From Populus alba (taxonomy: Eukaryota; Streptophyta; Magnoliopsida; Malpighiales; Salicaceae), in the NCBI RefSeq assembly GCF_005239225.2, contig NC_133288.1, positions 18,730,169 through 18,794,168 of the forward strand: DNA of 64,000 nt, written 5' to 3'. Made by a program: the position numbers and the translations under genes. This document shows, piece after piece, positions 11,100 through 23,225 of the stretch (positions within the stretch are counted from its first letter, which is position 1; every line of letters starts with the position of its first letter). The notes below the pieces were generated by a model that saw only the letters and a list, made by a program, of their open reading frames with translations, had not been told where the DNA came from and did not search any database.

Positions 11100-12590
11100 A
11101 GGATGTAACATATGAGTTTGGATGCCTAATAGGACGCTGGCTTTGTCAAAGTTCTATAGCTTATAATTACGGTTTGTTCTTGACTAAAGTTGAGATTTGT
11201 GTTCCTGGGGATTAGCCCTCTCCCATTGCTCTCTTTGTGTCAAGGCTAAGCAAATCCCAAATGGGCATGCGTTTTAGTTTTCCAAATGGGGCTGTCTATG
11301 GCCCATCGATCTATTTTCGATTTCAAGTCACAAATTTTTAGTTACATTCCTGGATTGGATCATCTTTTTGTGCGCTTAAATCAAGTCTTTTTCGAATGCA
11401 TCCTAGGAATCAAATTCAAAAGGACTATAAAACTGTGCAAGCTTTCAATTTTCCTTATAAACATTACATGTATACGTGTAAGATATTGATCACTCAATCT
11501 CCCTTTGAACAATATAATTTTATTGTATTTCTAAAGGGATTGAACCGTTCAATGTTCCTTAGAAATATTGCAATCAACCAGCCAAGTTCCGATGATGTGA
11601 TGTTGTTGTTGTTGTTTTAATATTATTTTTATTTGTTAATATAATATTTAAAATGTTTTATATGCCACCGATTTCTTTAAAATATTGTTATTCCCAGCCT
11701 TTACTAATTTTCACCAATTTTTTTTATATTTGTGTTATTTTATCAATTTTTCTTGCTTTCACACAGTACTAATGTTAAAAAAGTCGAAGTTTTTAATATT
11801 TTCTTCCCGATACATCGGCAATAGCAAGCAACAATAAACAATGAGGTCGGAAGGATCTGAGAAGGGAGAGCGAAATTGTCAATAGCGCGTGGTTTGACGT
11901 CAATTCTGTGCGACAAAAGATAAAATGAACTTCTATGGTTCGTGTTAAAGAAACAAAAACAAGGACAACTTTTCTTCCGGGCCAAGTTGACAGAAGGCTT
12001 GCAAGATGCTATGCTCCTGTTATCCTCCTCCCTTTCTTTTATCCATTTCACACTTGATTTTTTTTTTTTTTCCAACCATCATATTCATTATACCTCATTT
12101 TTATCCTCCAAACTTTTTTATTTGTGCAATATAAAAATATTATGAGATTTTATTTAATAATTATATTTTTTTTAAATTAAAATATTTTTTATATAATATT
12201 TTAATTTTAATAAAAAATTTATCACGAGTTCAAATTTTATCAATTTTATTTTTCTGATTAACTTAAAAAATTCAACATAACAAGTCTATAAAATCTTAAA
12301 GCCGACAACCTTAGCTTGAAAAAAATCGTTAAAAATTCGGCACAAGACAACAATAAATATCTATAAACCTCAAATAACATCATAAGTTGGATAACAATAG
12401 GATTGAAGGTGTTTTGGCCGCACGTTTTCATTGGAGTTTTTGAAAGTCTTGATTTTTTTTTTTGTTTTAAATTGTTTTAATATGATAATATAAAATAAAA
12501 ATAAAATAAAAATATTTTTTTAATATATTTTTTTTAAAAACACTTTGATTATCCTATTTCAAACACCATATAACAAGATTATATGTGTGT
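11100..12590. other. Spacer between the two peroxidase genes
   Basis: No gene is seen. About 11125-11340 shows weak similarity to the sequence 3' of the second peroxidase: GCTGGCTTTGTCAAAGTT against GCTGGCTCTGTCAAAATA, and both have ATTTGTGTTCCT followed by a GGCTAAG string. The duplicated unit therefore seems to extend past the stop codon. A MITE-like copy occupies about 12405-12555. Confidence 0.55.
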
Positions 12591-12594
12591 GTGG

Positions 12595-12604
12595 CCACCA
12601 CGTG
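12595..12604. promoter_or_regulatory. CCACCACGTG element upstream of the second peroxidase
   Basis: A G-box in exactly the same 10-bp context as at 8026-8035. It lies about 174 bp before the TATA box, against 67 bp in the first gene. Shared context in both promoters hints at common control, but could also be plain inheritance from the duplication. Confidence 0.5.
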
Positions 12605-12777
12605 AACTGCTACTTTTCCAACCTACCTCTCAAGAGTCTAAAACCACAAGTCAATTGTTTACATTATTTTGATGGGAACGGCAAAAGACTTGGCATAGAC
12701 AAATCAAACTGTTACAAAACTTGGAACAGGGGATAAACAATTCTGACAACTAGCACAACGTGAGACTTCTCATTGCC

Positions 12778-12784
12778 TATAAAG
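12778..12784 (+). promoter_or_regulatory. TATA box of the second peroxidase
   Basis: TATAAAG lies 48 bp before the chosen start codon, much as in the first copy. If transcription starts about 30 bp downstream, an upstream in-frame ATG-less extension beginning at 12760 would lie outside the mRNA, which supports the ATG at 12826. Confidence 0.6.
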
Positions 12785-12825
12785 AAGCACCTTCTTTAGC
12801 TAACCAGGACATTAGAAACCAAACC

Positions 12826-15097
12826 ATGGCTATCACTGCTAAATCCTTCGCTTTTCTTCTGATCTCCTCTCTCTTCCTAGTTTCTTGTTTTTGTGCCAAG
12901 GAGGCACGGAACTCCTTTCCTGTAGTGAATGGTCTCTCATGGTCGTTCTACGACTATCGCTGTCCTAAAGCTGAATCAATTATAAGAAAACAGCTCAAGA
13001 AAGTGTTCAAGAATGATATTGGCCAAGCTGCCGGCTTGCTTCGTCTCCATTTCCACGACTGCTTTGTTCAGGTAACTTATATATGTATGTATGTATGTAT
13101 GTATTAAACATTGCTATATTAATATGATTTTATTTTGATCGGTGGAATTACAGGGATGTGATGGCTCGGTGTTGCTTGATGGATCGGCGAGTGGTCCGAG
13201 CGAGCAAGATGCAATTCCCAACCTGACCTTGAGAGCGAAGGCATTTGAGATCATCGACGACCTCCGCGAGCGCATACACAAGGAGTGTGGGCGAGTGGTC
13301 TCTTGTGCTGATATCGTCGCAATAGCTGCCCGTGACTCTGTTTACCTGGTAAAACAATACTTGAATTACTCTCTATATCACGTACAAAGCTTTGTCGTTG
13401 ACCATGTCAAACATCATACCATTTATATCCAAGCACTGAAAATTTATGATGTCTGTCAATTTTTATCCAGCTGAGTGCTTGCGCAAGAAGCAAATCTGAT
13501 TTGAGTAGTTGTTGCATATATGACTATCCTGTAACTCGTACAGTAAATAGCGTTTTTGGAAAATATAATTATGATTATTTTTTAAAATATTTTTTATTCA
13601 AAAAAATATATCAAATATACTTTTTTAAAAAATTACTTTTAAAATTAATACATCAAAATAACTTGAAAATATAAAAAATATATTAATTTAAAATAAAAAA
13701 AAATTAAAATTTTTTAAAAATATTTTTAAAAATATAATGCCAAACGTTGTCTAAACTTAATTAATGAACTAGAAAGAAAAAAAAAGGCTAATTTTATTTT
13801 TAATTTTAAACTAGGTCATGATTTTTAGTCGAGACCCACACTTCTATAGCCATGAAAATATGGAAGCGTGTAGACTAGTTCAACATCTTACTAAATCCAG
13901 GTGATATAGAGTGTGTTTGGTAGTGTGGTATTAGTTATTTTTCAAATAACTTTTCGTGCTGAAATGCATATCAATGATATTTTTTTTTTTTTTAAAAAAT
14001 TATTTTTGACATTAGTATATTAAAACGATCTAAAAAGTACAAACCACATTAAATTTTAATAAAAAAAATTTTAAATTTGATGAGAACACGGTTTGCAAGA
14101 CGTTCCAAACACATCTGTACTGTTTTCTAGGTTTTATTATTGCATTATTCATGGCGGGGAAGTTTTGTTTTTTTCTTTAAATTTTAATTACAGTTTATGA
14201 CAAGAACATTAATAATTTGTTCATTTACCGTATGGGGTTGGCTGGTTTGGGAGACTTTTGGCGGTCATTATGAAAAGTAAACGTATAAGAAGTCTCCCTT
14301 TTTAAATTTTAAAATTCCAAACTGGCGACAATATCCATCAGTACCATGTCTTACGCTCGATCGGCCAAATGCATGCATCAGCACGATTAATGTGAAACCA
14401 TGTGCAAGGAATAAATTTTCCAAGTCAACACAAAACCTTATCCTTCGTTTTCTTGTGTGAATTTTCTCTATTGCAGTCAGGTGGCCCTGAATATGATGTC
14501 CCCTTGGGGAGGCGAGATGGTCTTAACTTTGCAACGCAAAATGCAACGTTAGCCAACCTGCCACCACCCACTGATAATGCGAGCACAATTCTCAGATCTC
14601 TCGCCGCCAAGAATCTCGATGCCACCGACGTGGTAGCCCTGTCTGGTGGCCACACCATTGGTATAGGTCACTGTGGCTCTTTCGCCGAGCGCCTCTATCC
14701 AACCCAAGATCCCACCATGGAGAAAACCTTTGCTGAGGATCTCAAGGGAGTTTGCCCCACAAATAGCTCTACCAACACCACTGTGCTAGATATCAGGTCC
14801 CCTAATAAATTTGACAATAAGTACTATGTTGATCTCGTGAACCGCCAAGGCCTGTTTACCTCAGACCAAGACCTGTACTCGTACAAGAAGACAAGGGGCA
14901 TCGTCAAAAGCTTTGCTGAAGATGAAGCTCTGTTCTTCGAGAAGTTCGTGGTTGCAATGATCAAAATGTCACAGCTTAGCGTATTGACAGGCAACCAAGG
15001 AGAGATTCGTGCCAATTGTTCGGTGAGAAATTCAGACAACAGCTATTTGGTGTCCGAGGTGGAAGAGGATTTGGAGACAAAGTCCGAGTTGAGATAG
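12826..15097 (+). CDS. PRX12-like: Class III secretory peroxidase, peroxidase 12-like, second tandem copy
   Basis: Coding exons are 12826-13071, 13154-13348 and 14477-15097, giving 353 residues. Exons 2 and 3 are exactly as long as in the first copy (195 and 621 nt), and exon 1 is one codon shorter. The catalytic set is intact: distal R73/H77 in RLHFHDCFVQ, VVSCADIVAIAARDS, and proximal H206 in ALSGGHTIG. A hydrophobic N-terminus (about residues 6-26) predicts secretion. The frame is open further upstream, but ATG 12826 matches the start of the first copy and has the same ACCATGGC context. The proteins are similar throughout; differences gather in the residues after the signal peptide and in the acidic tail (EEDLETKSELR here against EEGLDALSGLI). 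Exon lengths and catalytic residues argue for a functional gene, but the substrate cannot be read from sequence. Confidence 0.95.
13548..13755. repeat. MITE-like copy in intron 2 of the second peroxidase
   Basis: The common AT-rich element begins near AGCGTTTTTGGAAAATATAA. It carries TTTTTTAAAATATTTTTTAT, AATACATCAAAATAACTTGA and TAAAAATATAATGCCAAACG. Positions differ from those of the copies in the first gene, so these insertions came after the gene duplication. Confidence 0.5.
13912..14113. mobile_element. MITE with 9-bp perfect terminal inverted repeats
   Basis: The element starts TGTGTTTGG (13912-13920) and ends CCAAACACA (14105-14113), a perfect 9-bp inverted repeat. Inside are CGTGCTGAAATGCATATCAA, CATTAGTATATTAAAACGAT and CACGGTTTGCAAGACG. 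It is a better-kept member of the group also seen at 16175 and 60950. No target duplication is visible. The superfamily is not assigned. Confidence 0.65.
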
Positions 15098-15499
15098 ATA
15101 CCTCATCTCTATATTCTGTAAATCCAAGCTCCACTAGTTGGCACTTGTCTACGGGTTACTTCTTGTTGTTTTCTCAATGGCGTTGCTTTTTCTTAGTAGA
15201 ATAATACTAGTTGACTGCTCTGTAAAATTGAAGTTTAAGTAACTAGTTGGAAGCTGGCTCTGTCAAAATAACTTTTCGTGGTTTGAACAAGGAGCTGTTT
15301 ATATACAAGATATTTCTTAAGAAATCTGTGATTTGTGTTCCTCTTCCATCAAGAGCGGTAGTTCATCGTACCGTGTCTCCAAGCCAAAGGCTAAGGGTAA
15401 GGAAATCTCTGATCAGTCGTCGGTGTGTAGTTACTAAAAAGAAACCATCGATTTATTTTTATTCCAAAGTCACAATGTGCTTCTCAAGTGCACCAAATA

Positions 15500-18400
15500 T
15501 CATGTAACCTCCTCCATTGGTACAAGCCATATCACAATGACCACAGCTGTACTGCTCCAATCCCGAGGCTAGAAGGTACCCGATCCTATTAAACTACCAG
15601 TCAAAGGTAAATGGTTTTCAAGATAACAATAATTTAATTCTTATAGTTTATCTTTATCAGAGGATTAAAAACAATTAGATAATCCTAAAAAAAAAAAAAA
15701 ACAAGTCTATTCATTCATAGTCACATGGGCCCTTCTGCCCTTCTCAGGAGTGGATAAAACATAAAAACAAAAAATCTCGTCAACGACGGAAACACAACTC
15801 AATACAAAAATCAATAAATTGGGTGAGCGGTGTCTTCAAGGCACTCGGTTCCTCGTTAACAGAACAAGGCACCTGCCATGGTGAAAAATTGGACGCCCAG
15901 GATCTTCCCACATTTCTATTGGAAAATTCTACTTTTCACAATTGATTAACCTTTCCAATTGATTAACCTGCCATGGTGAAAAATTAACCTCCCCGGAATT
16001 TTGATAGCCACATGGAAATTTTTTGAACTTCACTCAAAAACACATATCCTTAAGATCCTTAGTTCGTAAGCCACCTCTAAAACCTCTCTCTTTTTTTTTT
16101 TTTCTTTTCTTTTGCAATAGATCCAGCTCACTATTACTAAAGTTTTTTAAATTTTATTGTTGTAATGTGGTTGTGTAAGGGCTTGTTTGGAAGTGTAGTT
16201 ATAATTATTTTTTAAAGTATATTTTATGCTGAAATGTATTAAAATAATGTTTTTTTTTTAAAAAAATATTTTTAAAATTAACGTATCAAAATAATTTAAA
16301 ATATATATTTTTTTAAAAAATAATTTGAATTTTAATGAAACGTTATTTGTAACAGGTTCTCAAATGACTTCTCAAATTCATAGTATGATTTCAATTTTTT
16401 AGCGCTGTTGTGAGCGAATTAGTGAATTATCAAACAATCCTTTTGAACCATTAACTATCATTTGGTTATTCCAATCATAAATAAAAAAAGTGTTAAACTC
16501 ATTTGAACTATTTATTGATGAAAATGTAATTAGAATTTGAGTTATTTATAGCTTATTTCATGAAATTTATCAGAATTAATCTTTATAGTTTTAAAAAATA
16601 ATTAAATAGTTATTTGCTAAATTTGATTAGCCATCAATATATGTTTTTCCAATATGATATAAGAGATTTTGGTCAAAAGCATAATTTTAAGATAATAAGT
16701 ATTAAGATCTCATGTCATAAGCTATTTTCCAGGTCTTCCCAAATTGAAAACTGCCATTCATACATTTGTGGTCCAAAATAAGGCGCCTCATCTTCGTAGC
16801 TGAATCTCACATCAGATAGGCCCCCAGTTGCCCGCCCGCCTGTTGTCCACATTAGTGGACTTGTAAATACATGCTTGGTTTCCAAGAATTCTTCACAAAA
16901 AAAAAAAAAAAAAAAACCTTCCAATCGAGCTCATATAAATCTATTAGCTACATTCCAAGTCAAGGTTGCTATACACATATATTCTTAAAAGTAGCTTAAT
17001 ATGTTCCACCGTGTTTTAAATTATTATTATTATATATTTTATTTCATTCAAAACTTATGGTGAAGGTTATAGGTTTATAGTTTTATTGAATTTTAGTTAT
17101 AGGTTGTGGACGAATTGATCATTTGTGTTTTGTGAGAGCATATATATATAAATATATACACAAACACACACACACACACAAACCCTGAAGCTGAAGCTTC
17201 ATGTTGGTTTTTTTTTTTTTTTTAAAAAAAAAATTTAACTCTTAATCTTAATTTTTATTTTTAAATTGAATACTTAAAATTAAATAAAATATATAAAAAT
17301 ATTCAAATAATAAACTAATATTGAATTTTTTTTAAAAAACTAAGTAAAAAAAATCTCTAATCTACCTACATAAATATTATATAAAGTACTTTATTCTTAT
17401 ATAAGAAAATACTATATTTTAGCTGAGGGTGGGAAAAAAAAATAAAAAAATCAATTAAACTGAGAAAAAAAAGAAAAATTAAAAAAATTAAACTGAGAAA
17501 AAAAAAACAAATTAACTAATTATAAAAACAAAAAAAATATAATCTAATTTGATTTTGATTTTAAAAATTTGAAAGCAATTAAACCGAACCAAACTAAATT
17601 AGTTTAACCAATATTAAACCCTACTGTAAAAGGCTAATACGTATAAAAGAAAAACCATAAACCTTAAGTCGCCCTCTCTCCAAATAGAATCTGAAGATGA
17701 TTCTGAAAATGAGACCTTAAGGCGTTCATTTTTGATCCTTATGCACATTTAGATCTCTTACGTAGAATATGGATGTCGCAAGAAGGGAAACACTTGCCTT
17801 GTATTTGGGCTCTTCGCAGCCATTGATCGGCCCATATCAGGTCGGCGACAGATAGACATTATACGGGCCGCCGAACAGTCATCTCATTGCCACTAGGCTT
17901 TTATTGCTACGGGCCTTCTCTTAAAATAGCCTAAAACCCAAGGCTCGTGATATAGCAGTTCTCTTCGGTTTCTTCCTTGAATTGGCCCACTAAATCCACA
18001 TCTTCATTTATCTTTGGAAAATTAAAAAAACCGTAATTATAAAATAACACTCAATTTTATAACAATAATAACAGCAGCAACAATTAATAATTTAATTTGT
18101 ACGCGTCCAAAACTCATCTGTACAAGACATCATTCAATTTTCATAACCACGAGATTCTTTTATAAATCCATAGTTGGTTTTTTATCCTATTTTTTCATAA
18201 CTAATTCAAGAGAATGTGACTAGATCTTACTTACAACGGTATTTTTCGATAAAGAGAGAAAAGACAAAAATACCCTCTAGACTCTGGCTAAAATTTTTAA
18301 ATATCAAGGGTATTTTTGTATTTTTACTGTTCAAAAACAATAAAAAAACCCCTCTGCCCTTGCAATCAATTTAATTTTTTATGGTATCATGGCAAAACCA

Positions 18401-18510
18401 AACTCTCACTTTTACAATATTCAGTACACATCACGTAAATTAGTATATTTTGTTATGTTGTTATCGAAATAATCTGATTTCCTGAAGTAGCATTCAAGAA
18501 TTTTTTTTTT
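15500..18510. other. Repeat-rich spacer
   Basis: No supported gene. The stretch includes a short duplicated string (CCTGCCATGGTGAAAAATT at about 15872 and 15967), a MITE-like copy (16175-16375), a CA microsatellite near 17160-17180 and A/T-rich filler. The less AT-rich block 17680-17960 has no open frame with a recognisable family. Confidence 0.6.
16175..16375. repeat. MITE-like element
   Basis: It begins GGGCTTGTTTGGAAGTGTAG and contains TTTTATGCTGAAATGTATTA and AACGTATCAAAATAATTTA. It ends near AACAGGTTCTCAAATGAC. This is the same architecture as the element at 13912-14113, with decayed ends. Confidence 0.55.
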
Positions 18511-18671
18511 GAATTAATATGGATATTCGAAGTAGTTTATGCACACTTCAACTAATTCCACAAGTCCTGAAGTTTACAACTATTTAAATCTTTAATGATT
18601 TTAAGATTTGGAATATTCAAACTAGTAATCTCTAAAGAATAAATTTTAAATCTGATCAGTTAAGTTATATC
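18511..18671 (-). mobile_element. Old SINE copy next to a younger one
   Basis: On the - strand a B-box-like TAGTTTGAATATTCC precedes GTTGTAAACTTCAGGACTTG, the shared tail (GGAATTAGTTGAAGTGTGCA, then TCGAATATCCATATTAATTC) and a poly(A). It abuts the target duplication of the neighbouring SINE at 18689. Confidence 0.6.
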
Positions 18672-18688
18672 TATTTAGTATTCAATAT

Positions 18689-18879
18689 ATATATATTTTT
18701 TTAACATGGGTGTTCGAGCCAGCTTGCGCGCATCTCGACTAATCCCACGGCCCTTAAGTTAACGAATATGTAAACTTCCAGTGACCATCATATGAGTAAC
18801 TTAGGGTTTAAACCTGAGACCACAGAGGAAGCAAACCTCTTGATCCCAAGCTTTTATAACTGGCCACCACCTAGATGGT
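18689..18879 (-). mobile_element. tRNA-derived SINE with 17-bp target duplication
   Basis: On the - strand it reads CATCTAGGTGGTGGCCAGTT at the head and has an A-box remnant (TGGCCAGTTAT, 18856-18866) and a B box (GGTTTAAACCC, 18804-18814). The shared 3' domain (GTGGGATTAGTCGAGATGCG, CAAGCTGGCTCG) and an A/TA tail follow. Flanks TATTTAGTATTCAATAT (18672-18688) and TATTTAGAATTCAATAT (18880-18896) differ at one base, a clear target-site duplication. Confidence 0.85.
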
Positions 18880-18899
18880 TATTTAGAATTCAATATTTA

Positions 18900-20820
18900 T
18901 TAACTAAAGTGGTGGTAAGAAATAAGCAAGGTGGAGCTGTAAATACTAAATAAGTTTTCGTATGAAAGATGCTGGTAGTAAATAAAAGAAGAAGATTGAA
19001 AGCATTACACGGCTATCTTTTCTCCGTAAAAATGATTTGTCTCTAGAAACTACAGCAGTTACGTGGAAATGGAGAACGCCGGAGACTGTTTTTCCGACCC
19101 ATGAGAACACCAGAACGACCGGACGACATACATAGAACTTGCCCGAGAGAATTTTCGTTGAAAAAATCGAATGCAAGAGCTTGGGTGGGGAATATAATGA
19201 TAATATTCTGTAATATCACAGCCATTAATGTTTTAGTAACCTTGACCTAGTAGTCATCATCGAAGGTTCTTTCGGGAAGGCATGCCAGGGGCAAAACGCT
19301 TCTCATGCCTCAAGTGTGATCATGGTGTTTCCCATGGAACCAGTCAAGGTTCTACTTGTGCAACTTTCTGCTTGAAAAATGCTTTCTTTATTGATTCATG
19401 TTTGAATGCCCCGAACCGTGAGAGTTGAAGATTTTGGCTAAGTATATATGCCTATGCTCCGATTCTTTTCGGCTGGCCATTAAAACAAAGTGCCTTTAGC
19501 AAAATATCGTGCCTTCCTCTTGTCGACCCTTTCTTCCTCGTAAGCGCTACATGCAAATTACAAGCAGCCTCGTCGAAGATTCAATGGGTTTAAAAAAGTC
19601 AACTTAGCCACGATATCGGTTTTCTATCTATTGACTCCTCCTTTACTTCCCTCGAAGAGAGCAGGTTCAATGGAAGTTTAGCGCCCGGCGGTGGAGCACA
19701 ACCAAGCTCATTGCATTTGAGTATAATTTTCACACTGGGCTTAGGCTGTCAGATATTGGGCCCAAGGCCTTCCACCTAGGCTGGGCCCAGTTCATTGCAT
19801 TTAAGTACAATTTTACTAGCTGACGAGACCCCCCCCCTTTTTTATTATTTTTTTTTTAATATAACGAGGTTTTTTTGGTTAATTCAACTCAAGCTACTCT
19901 TCAATGTATATATATAATACAAAAGATTGTTTATAAAGTGGAATCCTAAAGATAATGTTCCCATAACAACGAAGGCCCACAAAGCACTGAGCCCCAGACA
20001 TTAGCATAAAGTGGAAGGTGACTCCCATTGCTTTTATAAAGGCAAGGTTGGCTAATAGTTATAAGTGGTTGGTAATGTGTCTTAATTAGTTTTTTTTTTT
20101 TTAATATTAAAAATAATATTTTCTAAGTATATTTTTTTTTATACTTTTAATGTATTAAAATAAATAAATACAATATATTTTTCTGACATGTTTTTAATTG
20201 AAAAACATTACATACCTAACTAGAACCGATTATTAAATTGAGTAAAACACTTTTGTGTTAGGGGCCTCCTTCTGCTTCCTTATCAAATAAATGAGACTGT
20301 GTTTTTATGTTTAAAAAATATTTATTTTTATTTTTTTATTTTTTTATATTATTTTAATGTATAGATGTAAAAAATAAATCTAAAAAAATAATAAAAGATA
20401 TTTTTCAATATATTATATAATAAAAAAAATACTTTAAAATACAAGTTATAACACTAATAAACAAGCTCCCTCTGTAAAGCCTTAATACCCTCTACTGGGG
20501 CCCCTACCCTAACCCCTTTGTTGATAGGTTAGTGGAGCCCTCTCCCACCACGTTGAACTCATTTGTGCCAATCACTGATCATGGCATCTTGTACAACTTG
20601 GCCCCTACCAGCCACCACCGCCAGTGGTTTTCATGATTCCCCTGATAAAACACATTCTATTAATTATCACAGCAGCTTAATCCTCCCCTACATCACCACA
20701 TGGTCTGCCACCATACAGGATCATGATGCACCTCCTTTCCCCTAATGATCACAACCCTCCATTCAATGTCCGACGCCATTCTTTTGACGTGCATAGTATT
20801 TCCACGTCTCAACAACATTA
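18900..20820. other. Spacer without supported gene
   Basis: The overlapping short frames at 18946-19225 match no family I know and lack an obvious promoter or homologous exon. A pair of similar strings, CATTGCATTTGAGTATAATTT and CATTGCATTTAAGTACAATTT (first 20 bases compared; about 19713 and 19794), marks a small local duplication. MITE-like copies occupy about 20065-20215 and 20288-20455. Confidence 0.5.
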
Positions 20821-20822
20821 AT

Positions 20823-20830
20823 TATAAATA
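20823..20830 (+). promoter_or_regulatory. TATA box of the DUF3511 gene
   Basis: TATAAATA lies 84 bp before the chosen ATG, a good distance for a leader of about 50 nt. Confidence 0.6.
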
Positions 20831-20913
20831 CCACCTAGGATCCAAAATAACGTGCTTTCTAGCTAACTAACTAACAAAACTATCGCAACCGGCAGTTGGC
20901 TTTGGTTTTGGCT

Positions 20914-21177
20914 ATGGAGAAGAGCAAGTCATTCCCTCAATACTCTTCATCTTTCTCTGGGGAGTTTGGATTTGAAGACCGATCGAATTCGTATAACTTC
21001 AACGGACCATGCCAAAAGGGAAATGGTTTTGCAACATCAAGTGATCCAGAGCTAAAAAGAAAGAAGAGGATTGCGTCTTATAATGTTTTCACCATGGAAG
21101 GCAAGCTCAAATCTAACGTGAGGAACAGTTTCAAGTGGATCAAGAGCAAGTTCAGCGATGTTCGGTACGGCATGTGA
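20914..21177 (+). CDS. DUF3511 family small protein
   Basis: A single-exon gene of 87 residues. The C-terminal half (about residues 44-86) is a clear DUF3511 domain: SDPELKRKKRIASYNVFT, then EGKLKSNVRNSFKWIKSK and FSDVRYG. This family is confined to land plants and has no firm biochemical role; the domain is basic and rich in Lys/Arg/Ser. The N-terminal half is a Ser/Phe/Tyr-rich variable region starting MEKSKSFPQY, typical of the family. The open frame reaches six codons further upstream, but only through a TTG, so the ATG at 20914 is the start. It has its own TATA box. No signal peptide or membrane segment is seen. An alternative start is unlikely because the conserved domain and length fit. 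Confidence 0.92.
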   Translation: MEKSKSFPQYSSSFSGEFGFEDRSNSYNFNGPCQKGNGFATSSDPELKRKKRIASYNVFTMEGKLKSNVRNSFKWIKSKFSDVRYGM

Positions 21178-21479
21178 ATGTCAGCTACAGCATGCATGGA
21201 AGTAAATATGGCTTAATTTTAGTTTGTGTCATGAGGTTCCATTTTTTTCTCCCTTTTTTTTTTCTTTTTGTCTCCCATAGGAGAGCGGAACAGAGAGTTT
21301 CATGAATTCGAGATCTTCTGTGCATGCATGGAACATATGCCATGCATCATCGCCTAAGTTTGGTCATTAATTTGGGGTGTTCTTTGTTTAATGATGATCA
21401 TGAAAAAGAGTTGAAGTTTTCATCTATCCCTTTTATGTGTTTGTAACTGTGCTGTTCGATTTGACTGCTGACGCCTCCA

Positions 21480-23225
21480 ACTTGATGATAGTTTAATGTT
21501 TCGTTTCATTAACTTGCTAGTCAAACGAATCTAAGTGCTCTCCTTCTACTTGTTCTTCCTTATATCTGGAGAAGCAAATGGTAAAAAGGCGTCCTTCGAT
21601 CCTCGAGAGAAGAGATGGGAAAAAACTCATCTCTGGAACTGACTTCCCCCCAGTTCATGCAAAAAACTAGTTAATATATCCAGTCTTTCTGAATAACAAC
21701 AATCCCAGATTAAGTTTTTCCCCTTGGGGAGCTAGGACAATCAAACTCTCAGCGCTTTATGAAACATGTCGACATGAGAGCTTGAAGCACACCCACCAGA
21801 ATGCAAGGCCAGAATTAGAGGTGGCATTTATTTAAGAGGACCCAGCTTGTCTGCAAATCTTGCCACATGTAAGAAGCAGCGCTTGCATCTGGTCCGGCCA
21901 CCCTCAAAACCGCCATCAGGAATACAAAGGTCTCTGCTGCCAATTTATTTTTAAGCCCTACCTGCCGGAAACCATCCAGAGCCATTAATCTAAGAGAGTA
22001 CCGCAGTGGAGGGCTCCCAGGTTATCATTATCACACACAAGGCATTAGGTTAGGTATCAGTATCTACCACTATAATATGATTTTTTTTTTGTTCTCCAAT
22101 CGATGATGACAGGGAGAGGAGATGCGTAATCTCTTTTAAACTTGAGAGTCCTTCCTTTAGTCCTTTTTTCACGGGACAGAGAGATTATTACTCTCGCCTG
22201 TTTTTTTCTACAAGAAAGTAGAGAAAAAGCCCCGCTCCACTTCAAAAGCTGATTACACAATCAGATTTGTATCGCGTCCTTTTGCGACTTGTTAAGATAC
22301 GCGTGTCCCGAACTTCACAGGGGCCATGAACACTTCTTATCCAAGCTATCCGACAAGTGTTTTACCACGAGGTAAGTTTGTAACTTCCTTTATTAAGAAA
22401 AAAAACAGGTGTGTATGCTATTTTAATAAATTTTTATATAAAAAAAAGTTAATAATATATTTTTTATTCAACTTATTCAAAAACCTAATAAATTATAAAT
22501 ATAAGAATTATTAATTAAAAATTAAAATAAAATAATTAATCAAGTGTGATTTAATTATAAATAAATTTTAAAAATCAAGAATTAGAACATAATTAATACA
22601 ATGTATTATAATTTTAGACTTAAAAACAATTAAGTAAGGATTTTATTTGAATAAATTTTTAAAATTAATTTTTAATAATATATATAATGTTAGTTAAGGA
22701 GCAAATTGATATTTGTAGAATTTTTTGGTTTCTTATTAATAAAAAAAGTTAAGTAACTTATTTTATTAAAGTAAAGTACAGTACAAAAAATCTAAAATAT
22801 AAAAGAAAAGAGCTAATACTCAGATTCAATTTTTTTTAAAAGGATTTAGAATATTTTTTTTACCAATAGTTTATATATGGATTACCGTTAAAGGTCAAAT
22901 ATTTGAACAACTTGTAGTTTGTAATAATTTAGTCTTGAAGCAAATATTAAAAACAGAAAAGCATATTCTGATTTTTAGGTCATTGTAGAAACCTAAATAA
23001 TTTCTAAATTTATTTAACAAAATCTTTATATATTTTTTTTAAAATTAAATATATCATTTTTGCTGTATGTCTCGATAAAGTCCAATAAAGTATACATATG
23101 GACTTGATTTAATCTGTACATTTCGTTGTTCACATTATTTTACTTGGTGCTGCCTGTTCTCGAGTCAGTTAAAAGGGGGCAAGTCCTTGATGTTCTTGCC
23201 CTGTAATTTCGGAGACATCTTCTTC
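21480..23225. other. Spacer without supported gene
   Basis: The first 800 bp is less AT-rich than its surroundings but contains no frame with a recognisable family. Positions 22400-23100 are AT-rich filler. Nothing else is seen. Confidence 0.6.
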
